From assembly GCF_010682105.1 (NCBI RefSeq), contig NZ_JAAGWH010000036.1, positions 1-64,000 on the forward strand: a stretch of DNA of 64,000 nucleotides, written 5' to 3'. Below are positions 21,016 to 28,668 of the stretch, in pieces. Under the pieces are notes generated by a model. The model saw nothing but the letters and a program-made list of their open reading frames with translations. It was not told the DNA's origin and made no database searches. Source of the stretch: Modestobacter muralis. Lineage in GTDB: Bacteria > Actinomycetota > Actinomycetes > Mycobacteriales > Geodermatophilaceae. The first letter of the stretch is position 1. The number at the start of each line of letters is the position of its first letter. The position numbers and the translations under genes were made by a program.

Positions 21016-21163
21016 GGCTGGGCCGCCGAGGTGTCGCGGAGCAGACGAAGCACTGCGCGGCTGACCGATTTCCGGATGCAGTCGGCTCCGTCCACGGGGC
21101 GGAGCCGACTGCTCCGCACACTCGGGCGGCTCGGCGCCCGCGGCGCGGCGGACCGCGGGCCGG

Positions 21164-21964
21164 TCATGCGGGGGACGTGTCCCCCGGCGGGACGAAGTCC
21201 CGCGCGACCACGCGGAGGTCGGTGCGGCCCGCGGAGGCGGACGAGCACAGCCACCGGATGGCGTGGCCCATCACCGTAGGCTCCAGGAGGCCGCCCCGGG
21301 CCTCCTCCGGCAGGTCGTCGGGGATCATGCCGGTGACCGTGGCGCCACCGGGCAGCAGCAGGTGGACGTCGACGCCCGTGCCGGCCAGGTCGGCAGCCAT
21401 CACGTGCGACATCGCGTCGGTAGCGGCTCGGGACGGGCCGTAGGGCATGAAGCCTCGGCGGCGCATCGTCTCCTCGTTGATGCTGACGTTCACCACGGTG
21501 CCGCGCCCGGCCGCGACCATGTCCGGCACGACCGCGCGGGCGACCAGGAAGTAGCCGGTCACGTTGGTCGCCATCAGGTCGGTGAAGCCCGCCGGGGTGA
21601 CTTCGTAGAACGGTCGTGGCTCGGTCAGGAACCGGGGATTGACCGTCCGCATGCCGATGCCGGCGTTGTTCACCAGGACGTCGATGCCCCCCATGGACGC
21701 GCGCGCGGCCGCCACGCCGTCGGCGACGGAGGCCTCGTCCCGCACGTCCATCGCGATTCCGGTGGCCGCCCCCGGCCCGGCGGCCGTCTCCCGCTCGGCG
21801 ACCCGACGGGCGCGGTTGGCGTCCCGGCCGGTCAGGACCACCGAGGCCCCACCGGCCACCACAGCCCGCACCATGCCCAGCCCCAGCCCGCTGGTACCGC
21901 CGGTCAGCAGGACACGGACGCCGCTGACATCAGTCTCCCGCGCTCCCATCGCCTGCTCGGGCAT
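21164..21964 (-). CDS. Short-chain dehydrogenase/reductase
   Basis: A 266-residue SDR with the cofactor-binding TGGTSGLGLG near residue 16 and NNAG near residue 96. The active-site serine lies in VNVSINEE and the tyrosine in YGPSR. The usual catalytic lysine of YxxxK is arginine here, so activity is uncertain. The ATG at 21964 has GGAGGA five bases upstream; longer starts lack a ribosome site. Substrate unknown. It is followed upstream on the same strand by a broken MFS gene, and the two may once have been co-transcribed. Confidence 0.82.
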   Translation of the reverse strand: MPEQAMGARETDVSGVRVLLTGGTSGLGLGMVRAVVAGGASVVLTGRDANRARRVAERETAAGPGAATGIAMDVRDEASVADGVAAARASMGGIDVLVNNAGIGMRTVNPRFLTEPRPFYEVTPAGFTDLMATNVTGYFLVARAVVPDMVAAGRGTVVNVSINEETMRRRGFMPYGPSRAATDAMSHVMAADLAGTGVDVHLLLPGGATVTGMIPDDLPEEARGGLLEPTVMGHAIRWLCSSASAGRTDLRVVARDFVPPGDTSPA

Positions 21965-22049
21965 CTCGATCCTCCGCCGCTCGGTTCCGCGTCTCCAGCA
22001 CCCTGCCATGGCTCCCGGGCCCCGGCTGAACGCTGTTGGAGCCAATGAT

Positions 22050-22920
22050 GAGTGGGCGAAGACCCAGCGGCTCGACTACCGGGGGACGCAGGTCCAGAGC
22101 CAGGACGAGCGCACTTACGGCGGCCAGGCGCCAGGCCGGTTGGTGCAGGCTCGCGGTGTCGATCTCGTCGCCGAACACCACTCCCAGCAAGCTGGCCGAC
22201 AGGACGGTTCCCAGGGAGCGCGAGGTCTGGACCAGGCCCGCTGCGACACCGGCGTCGTCCGGCGGCGCCGTGTCGTACAAGGCCGTCTGCAGCCCCAGGT
22301 TGGTGAACCCGACGCTGACGCCGATCACCGTGAGCAGCGCTGCCGTCGCCGCGGTGGACAGCACCTGCGGTGATCCGCTGGAGCCCCAGGCTGCCGGCGG
22401 TGAGGGGAACGGCTCCGATGATCGGGACCGGCCGGACGCCGAACCGTTCGATGTGTCGCGCCGCCATCGAGCTGGTGAACACGCCGTTGCCGGCCACGGC
22501 CAGCATCGCCAGCCCGGCCTCGTCCCCGGCCCCCCTTAGCCACCTGCAGGAAGCTCGGCACCCCGATGAACAGCGCGCAGAAGACCAGGTTGACCAGCGC
22601 GTACTGCAGCTACATGCCCGCCAGGTCAGGGCTGGAACGCAGCGCCCGGAGGTCGAGGAAGGGCTCGGCGACGCGTGCCTCGACCACACGCAAGACAGCG
22701 ACGCCCCCGACGCCCAGTGCCCACCAGGCCGGCTCGGCCTCCAGGGAGCGAAGGAACAGCAGCGCGCCGATCAGGGTCGCGCTGGAGAGAACGATGCCGA
22801 GGCGGTCGATCCGCCGCAGGGTCGGCTCTGCCGTCGACGGCGGGTGGGTGGGCAGGATGACCACGCCGAGCACCATGGACACGGCGCCAGGGGCAAGCTC
22901 GCACCTGCGGAAACGGGAGA
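22050..22920 (-). pseudogene. MFS drug transporter, truncated and frameshifted
   Basis: Minus-strand pieces of a 14-helix MFS pump are in order: LGIVLSSATLIGALLFLRSL with DLRALRSSPDLAG, then MPSFLQVAKG, then LAMLAVAGNGVFTSSMAARH, then GFTNLGLQTALYDTAPPDDAG and GLVQTSRSLGTVLSASLLG. They occupy at least three frames and the N-terminal third is missing. It is a different transporter from the MarR-linked pump. Confidence 0.75.
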
Positions 22921-22947
22921 CCGACGTCACCGTGACCGTGGCGCCCG

Positions 22948-22990
22948 ATGTTCCACATCGGTGGCCTGGGGGTCCACACCCTGCCGCGTT
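22948..22990 (+). pseudogene. Tiny remnant of an acyl-CoA synthetase
   Basis: The frame reads MFHIGGLGVHTLP, a segment typical of AMP-forming acyl-CoA synthetases, and then loses similarity. Nothing else of the gene was recognised. It directly precedes an acyl-CoA thioesterase-like gene. Confidence 0.35.
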
Positions 22991-23165
22991 GCTCATGGCG
23001 GTGCGCGCGTGCGACGGCTTCGAGCTGTCTCGCTCGGAGCTGGCCGTCTCGTGGGAGCGGCCTGCCCGCTGCCGGTCATCGACTTCTTGCAGGGCAAGGG
23101 GCTGCTGTTCCAGGGCGTGTGCAAGTCTCAGTGCCTTCGGGAGTCGATACCCGGCAGGAGGCAGG

Positions 23166-23672
23166 GTGAGCGACGGGGATTCCGTGATCGGGGAATGGGC
23201 GGAGAAGTTCACCGGCAACAACCACGCCGGGCCCCTGCCGCCGCACCATGCTCGGTGCCTCGGGTGCGGCCCGGAGAACCCGCACGGGCACCACCTGCAG
23301 GTCTGGCGGGAGGGAGACGTCGTCCGGGCCAGGCACGTCTTCGACGAGCGGCACGTCGGTGCGCCCGGAATCGCACACGGTGGCGCGGTGGCGACGGTGC
23401 TGGACGACCTGTTCGGTTTCCTGCTGTACCTGATCGGGGATCCTGCGGTCACCCGCCACCTGGAGGTCGGTTACCGGGCCCCGGTGATGCTGGGGACTTC
23501 GTACCTGCTGGAGGCGGGTGTGCAACGTCGGGAGGGCCGAAAGCTGTTCGTCCGGGCGCAGGGCACCAACGAGGGGGGAGCGGTCGTGGTCGAGGCATCC
23601 GCACTCTTCGTCGTCGTCGGTCTGGAGCACTTCTCCCGTGGCGGTGGCGACGCGGCGACGGTGGCACCGTGA
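23166..23672 (+). CDS. Hotdog-fold thioesterase (PaaI/THEM4 type)
   Basis: A 168-residue single hotdog domain expected to hydrolyse acyl-CoA thioesters in the cytosol. The key helix reads GIAHGGAVATVLDDLFG, with the HGG turn and the acidic pair typical of the PaaI-like family, and it begins after CLGCGPENPHG, also common in this family. GTG start preceded closely by AGGAGG. It is intact amid pseudogenes. Substrate unknown; the upstream acyl-CoA synthetase remnant hints at a lost CoA pathway. Confidence 0.78.
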   Translation: MSDGDSVIGEWAEKFTGNNHAGPLPPHHARCLGCGPENPHGHHLQVWREGDVVRARHVFDERHVGAPGIAHGGAVATVLDDLFGFLLYLIGDPAVTRHLEVGYRAPVMLGTSYLLEAGVQRREGRKLFVRAQGTNEGGAVVVEASALFVVVGLEHFSRGGGDAATVAP

Positions 23673-23708
23673 GCGGGCGGCGGCTGCTGGAGAGCTGTCC
23701 CCCATCGC

Positions 23709-24721
23709 ATGGCCGGGCGCAGCGGGTCCGGAGCCCTTCGGGACCTGCTGGACGGGGCGGGGCTCGACTGGGGAGGGGAGGGACTGGTCTTCGGCCTCGG
23801 TGCAGGGCTCGACTTCTCCTATCTGGGGGGCCGGGCCTGGCCCCGCCGATCCACCTGGTCGGCCGGGGCGGGGACATGGAGTCGACCTGCTGCCTCGATG
23901 CGACCGTGGAGCTCCGGCGGACCGATAATTCGGCGCTGGGGTGGCGGTGGGTGCGTGACGAGCTGACCGCCGGCCGGCCGGTCATGGTGTGGGCGGACAT
24001 CGCCGAGCTGCCCTACCTGCGCGTCCGGCTGCGGATGAGCCGGCACGATGTCGTGGTGGTCGGCTACGACGACGAGCGGCAGATCGCCTACGTCGTGGAC
24101 AACGACCGCGAGGACGTCCAGGAGGTGCCCTGCGCCGCGCTGGCCCGTGCGCGCCGCTCGACCGGGTTCCCGGCGTCGACGCGTCACGCGACGTTCGCTG
24201 TCGAGTGGCCGAGCGGCTCCCGGATCTGAGGTCTGCCGCTGCCGACGCGTTCGCCGCCGCGGCGGCCGGGATCCGCCACGGCGGTCCGGGAATCGTGGAC
24301 TCCTCCGGCCTGCCGCCGGGCTCGATCAGCGCGGCGGGCTCGCCGGGATCCGGGAGTTCGCCGAGGACCTGGCTCTTGGCCGCAGGTCTTGGACACCGTG
24401 ACCCTGGAGGCGGCGGTGGCCGCCCTCCCGGTCTTCATCGAGAAGGCCGGCACCGGCGGTGGGCTCTTCCGCCGGCTGCAGGCGGCTTGCTGCCACGACG
24501 TGGCGGGGCGGCAGGGGAGCTCGGGCAGTGCTTTGGCGGGCCTGGCCTATGACCGATGTGCCGAGGCCTGGAGCCGGCTGGGTCGTGCCGCGACCACCGA
24601 CGTCCCGTTGCTGGACCGGGTCGCCACAGCCGCGGAGGCGGCCTCGCGGCTGCCTGCGCTCGATGACGAGGCGGCCGATCTGCTCGCGGCGGCTGCCGAG
24701 GAGCTGCGCGCCTCCGCGTGA
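23709..24721 (+). pseudogene. BtrH N-terminal/DUF4872 protein, multiple frameshifts
   Basis: A family of about 340 residues is readable across several frames. LRDLLDGAGLDWGGEGLVFG lies near 23740. GDMESTCCLDATVE, WADIAELPYLRVRLRMSRHD and VVVGYDDERQIAYVVDND lie from 23870. LAGIREFAEDLALG lies near 24350. [20 protein letters not shown] lies near 24430. At least three frameshifts break it. In the family this fold resembles peptidases of the papain-like clan. Confidence 0.75.
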
Positions 24722-24780
24722 GGTCGGCGCACAGGTACCCCCACAGTTGACCGCTGAGCCACTTGACACGGGAAGTCTTC

Positions 24781-25509
24781 ATGCCGGACACGACGATCGA
24801 CGGGGCAGCGAGCGCCCCGCAGTTGCGGGCGGATCTCGCCGTACCTCCGGTCGGCACGGGCCCCTGGCCCTGCGTCGTGGTGGTGCACGAGGCATTCGGT
24901 CTGACCAACGACACCAGACAGCAGGCCGACCGGCTGGCTGCCGGGGGCTACCTCGCCCTGGCGCCCGATCTGTTCACGGCCGGGGGGCCGGTCCGCTGCC
25001 TGCGCTCGACGTTCCGGGCGCTGGCCCGCCAGGAAGGCGCGGCCTTCGATTACCTGGACGTTGCCGCTCCTGGCTCGTGGCGCAACCGGACGGCACCGGC
25101 AGCGTGGGGATCGTCGGCTTCTGCATGGGCGGCGGCTTCGCCCTGGTCGCGGCGACCCGCGGCTTCGACGCCTCGGCCCCCAACTACGGGCAGATCCCGG
25201 AAGATCTCGAAGGCGTGCTGCAGGGCGCCTGCGCGGTGGTGGCCAGCTACGGAGGCCGCGACAGGGCGCTGCCCGGGGGCGGCCCAGCGACTGGACGGCG
25301 CCCTGACCGGCCTCGGTGTCGACCACGACGTGAAGGAGTACCCCGACGCCGGCCACTCCTTCATGAACCGGCACAACGACGGGCCGCTCGCCGTCCTCGA
25401 GCGGGTGGGGGGCTTCGGTTGTCACGATCCGTCCGCGGAGGACGCCTGGCGACGGATCTTCGGCTTCTTCGGCCGCCACCTGCAGGGAGAGAAGCCGACC
25501 GCCGACTGA
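24781..25509 (+). pseudogene. Dienelactone hydrolase family, two compensating frameshifts
   Basis: The N-terminal part ([26 protein letters not shown]) and the C-terminal part ([20 protein letters not shown] with the catalytic Asp and His) share one frame. The central section lies in another frame between about 25060 and 25285, including the nucleophile motif GFCMGGGF. The apparent single open frame therefore encodes nonsense in the middle and cannot be a working alpha/beta hydrolase, unless the two shifts are sequencing errors. Confidence 0.75.
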
Positions 25510-25559
25510 GCCTCCGCTCACTGTCGCCTTTGGTGCCACCTGTGGTGGCGCACAGCGGG

Positions 25560-25588
25560 GTGACGAGCTTCCCCGATCGCGCTATGGT
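25560..25588 (+). promoter_or_regulatory. Possible promoter giving a leaderless marR transcript
   Basis: GTGACG (25560-25565), 17 bp, then TATGGT (25583-25588). Initiation seven bases later would fall on the GTG start codon itself. No ribosome site is present, consistent with a leaderless mRNA. Confidence 0.35.
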
Positions 25589-25594
25589 TGATCC

Positions 25595-26146
25595 GTGCAA
25601 CCACATCCGCCGGAGAGCCCCCCGGGGCAGTACGGGCGGATCGAGGAGCAACTGTCGGCGTTCACCCGGCGGACGCAACGTGTGCGCCTGCACACCGAGC
25701 AGGGTTCCCGGCCGCTGGAGCGGGCGCAGTATTCCATCCTCGGCCGGCTCCACGACCTCGGACCACTCCGATCCGGTGTCCTGGCGGGCGAGCTTCACCT
25801 GGATCCGTCCACGGTGAGCCGGCACGTCGCCGTGCTCACCGAGGAGGGCCTCGTCGTCCGCGAGCAGGACCCCGCTGATCGGCGGGCGTGCCGTTTGCGC
25901 CTGACCGAAGCAGGGCATCGATCGCTCACTGTTACGCGGATGGCCCGACAGGCCATCGTCCGGGACGTGCTCACGTCCTGGAGCGACTCGGACCGCGATG
26001 AGTTCGCAACGCTGCTCGAGAAGTTCAACCAGGGTCTGGAGCGGCTGGCCGATGAGTCGGGCGCCGCGAGGGGGACCCGACCCCCTGGCTGGTCTGCCGC
26101 CGAGGGGCCCACTCATTTCCACCCGGAGAGTCCTCAGCTGCCATGA
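25595..26146 (+). CDS. MarR-family transcriptional regulator
   Basis: A 183-residue winged-helix regulator. The DNA-binding part reads [20 protein letters not shown] followed by the wing [16 protein letters not shown] (about residues 52-105), flanked by dimerisation helices. GTG start, probably leaderless. Its stop overlaps the MFS start (ATGA). By family behaviour it likely represses its own operon and is released by a small-molecule substrate of the pump. A broken copy lies at 18509-18960. Confidence 0.88.
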   Translation: MQPHPPESPPGQYGRIEEQLSAFTRRTQRVRLHTEQGSRPLERAQYSILGRLHDLGPLRSGVLAGELHLDPSTVSRHVAVLTEEGLVVREQDPADRRACRLRLTEAGHRSLTVTRMARQAIVRDVLTSWSDSDRDEFATLLEKFNQGLERLADESGAARGTRPPGWSAAEGPTHFHPESPQLP

Positions 26147-27888
26147 CTTCCCCCTCGCCGTCCGGAGACAGGGACCCCGACCACTCGACCGGAGCCGAGT
26201 CCATGCCGGTGCTGACGCACCGGCAGATCATGGTCGTCCTCGTCGGCCTCATGCTGGGCATGCTCGTCGCGTCACTGTCGCAGACGATCGTCGCCACGGC
26301 GCTGCCCACCATCGTCGGCGAACTCGGCGGCCAGGAGCAGCTGTCCTGGGTGGTCTCCGCCGCGCTGCTGACCACCACGGCGTCCACGCCGCTGTGGGGC
26401 AAGCTCTCTGACATCTACGGGCGCAAGGTCCTGTTCCAGCTGGCGATCGCTATCTTCCTCCTGGCGTCGCTGGCGTCGGGGTTCTCCCAGAACATGACCC
26501 AGCTCATCGCCTTCCGCGCCGTGCAGGGCATCGGCGGCGGTGGGCTGATCGCCCTCTCCCAGGCGATCCTCGGCGACGTGACCACCCCCCGGGAGCGGGG
26601 CCGGTACCAGGGCTACATCGGGTCGGTGTTCGGCATCGCCACGGTCGGCGGTCCACTCGTCGGCGGCTTCCTCGTCGAGCACGCTTCGTGGCGGTGGACC
26701 TTCTGGGCCGGCATCCCGATCGGGCTCGCGGCCATGGTGGTCACCGAGCGGGTGCTCAACCTGCCCTTCCCCCGCGCCAAGCACACGATCGACTGGCTGG
26801 GGGCCTTCTTCATCGTCGGCTCCGTCGCCTCGCTGCTGCTCGTGCTGTCGCTGGGGGGCAAGGAGTTCGACTGGAACTCGGGCTGGACGTACGGTCTCGC
26901 TGCGCTCTCGCTGGCCATGTTGGCGCTGGCCATCTGGCAGGAGCGCCGCTCCTCGGAGCCGATCCTCCCGCCGCACCTGTTCGCCAACCACACCTTCGTG
27001 GTCACGAGTCTGGCGGGCTTCATCGTCGGCATCGCGATGTTCGGCGCGATCATCTTCCTCCCGCAGTACCTGCAGATCGTCAAGGGAGAGTCCCCGACTG
27101 CGTCGGGCCTCCTGACGTTGCCCCTCGTGGCCGGGCTGCTGCTGGCCTCGATCGGCTCCGGTCGGGCCATCACTGCGACGGGTCGGTACAAGATCTACCC
27201 GGTGATCGGGTTGCTGCTGGCCGCCGTCGGGCTGTTCCTGCTCAGCCTGCTGGACGTCGACACCTCGCTCGTCGTGGCCGGGGTCTACATGTTCGTGACC
27301 GGAGTCGGGCTGGGTCTGGTCATGCAGGTCCTCGTGCTGGCGGTGCAGAACGCGGTCGACCGCAGTGAGCTGGGCGTGGCCACGTCCGGTGCCACCTTCT
27401 TCCGCTCGCTTGGCGGCGCCGTCGGTGTGGCGGTCTTCGGCGCACTGCTCACCCACCGGCTCAACGACACCATCCCCAGTCGGCTCGCCGAAGCGGGTGT
27501 GCCGCCGGAGCAGCTGGCCGCCGGTGGGGGAGCCCCGACGCTCGGCAGCCCCGACCAGATCGCCGCGCTGGCCGAACCCGTCCGCGGCGCGGTGGTCGGC
27601 GGGTTCGCGGATGCTCTGCAGACGACGTTCCTGGCGGCCGTGCCCTTCGCCGTGCTGGGCTTTGTCGTGATCCTCTTCCTCAAGGAGCGTCCGCTGCGCG
27701 GTGGGGCAGCGGAGCCCGGCTCCGACGCCGAAGCGGTGGCCGAGGGCCTGCGCACGGCGGTCGTCGACGACGACCGTGCGGTGATCGGTGAGGCCCAGGA
27801 TCCTGGCGATCCGCGCCGCGGTGTTGCGGCACCACCGAGAAGAGCACGTCACAGCGAGCCTTCGGCGGGCAGCGGCGAGCAACCCTGA
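26143..27888 (+). CDS. MFS drug efflux transporter (DHA2, 14 helices)
   Basis: A 581-residue EmrB/QacA-type proton antiporter. After a short charged N-terminus come VGLMLGMLVASLSQTIVATA (helix 1), TTASTPLWGKLSDIYGRKVL (the loop 2-3 motif) and QGIGGGGLIALSQAILGD. The tail after about residue 520 is soluble and acidic. ATG overlaps the MarR stop, so regulator and pump are coupled. It should export hydrophobic toxic compounds; substrate unknown. Confidence 0.9.
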   Translation: MTSPSPSGDRDPDHSTGAESMPVLTHRQIMVVLVGLMLGMLVASLSQTIVATALPTIVGELGGQEQLSWVVSAALLTTTASTPLWGKLSDIYGRKVLFQLAIAIFLLASLASGFSQNMTQLIAFRAVQGIGGGGLIALSQAILGDVTTPRERGRYQGYIGSVFGIATVGGPLVGGFLVEHASWRWTFWAGIPIGLAAMVVTERVLNLPFPRAKHTIDWLGAFFIVGSVASLLLVLSLGGKEFDWNSGWTYGLAALSLAMLALAIWQERRSSEPILPPHLFANHTFVVTSLAGFIVGIAMFGAIIFLPQYLQIVKGESPTASGLLTLPLVAGLLLASIGSGRAITATGRYKIYPVIGLLLAAVGLFLLSLLDVDTSLVVAGVYMFVTGVGLGLVMQVLVLAVQNAVDRSELGVATSGATFFRSLGGAVGVAVFGALLTHRLNDTIPSRLAEAGVPPEQLAAGGGAPTLGSPDQIAALAEPVRGAVVGGFADALQTTFLAAVPFAVLGFVVILFLKERPLRGGAAEPGSDAEAVAEGLRTAVVDDDRAVIGEAQDPGDPRRGVAAPPRRARHSEPSAGSGEQP

Positions 27889-28179
27889 CCGACTCAGCGT
27901 GACCTTGGCCGGGTCCGGCTGTTGCTGCGGCGGTCGGAACCCGCCAGGCTCGAGCCCTGGGAGCCTGGTCCGCGGGTCTCGTGGCGGGTCGTTCCACCTC
28001 GACGTCAGGACTGGGGCGTGCAACTCGGTGCATCGTCGTCAGCTCGGCGACCTGGGCGAGGGGCCGAGGAGCGACTAGCCCGTCGGGGATCCCAGGCTCG
28101 CGCATGCGCTCGAGAAGGCGGAGGCGCCTGGCACGCCCGAGACGGTGTCCAGGGCGTGAGCGTGGCCCGGTCGGGGTTG

Positions 28180-28668
28180 CTACGTCCGTTCGCGGGCGAG
28201 ACGGCGCAGGAGCAGGCCGACGGCAGCGGTGGCCGCGATCAGGTCCTGGCTGAGAAGAGCGGCCGGCATGCCGAATACTCGTTGCGGAATGCGGTGCTGG
28301 TCGTAGGGAGACGTCCCGGGCACCAGCAGGGTGAGGTTGAACGGCGCCCAGCGGGCGATCGGCAGCAGGGCGGCGGCGGTGAGCAGGCGTTCGTCCGGGC
28401 GTTGCTCGTCGCCGGCGGCGCGGAGCAGCCACAGGGCGAGGAGTCCCTCTGCGGTCGCGCCGACGACCTCGGAGGTTCCGTGCCACCGGGCGTGTGGGCC
28501 ATACTCGGGACCGAACGTGTGGCTGTGGTTCCAGTCGGCGAGCCAGGGCAGTGTCGCCGATGCAACGGCCGATCCGGCGATCATCCGCCGTCCCCACCGT
28601 GCGAGGCGTCCATCTCCGGTCTCGGCACGTCGCGTCATTCGCTGGTCCCCGGTCATCCTGGTGATCAC
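28180..28668 (-). CDS. Hypothetical membrane protein coupled to MMPL transporter
   Basis: A 162-residue protein with about four membrane segments. A conserved-looking motif NHSHTFGPEYGPHARWHG follows the first helix, and PFNLTLLVPGTSPYDQHRIP lies before the last. Its GTG start overlaps the MMPL stop codon (GTGA), so it is translated with the transporter. I know similar small membrane proteins only as uncharacterised. It might assist or modify transport, but that is a guess from coupling. Confidence 0.65.
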   Translation of the reverse strand: MITRMTGDQRMTRRAETGDGRLARWGRRMIAGSAVASATLPWLADWNHSHTFGPEYGPHARWHGTSEVVGATAEGLLALWLLRAAGDEQRPDERLLTAAALLPIARWAPFNLTLLVPGTSPYDQHRIPQRVFGMPAALLSQDLIAATAAVGLLLRRLARERT

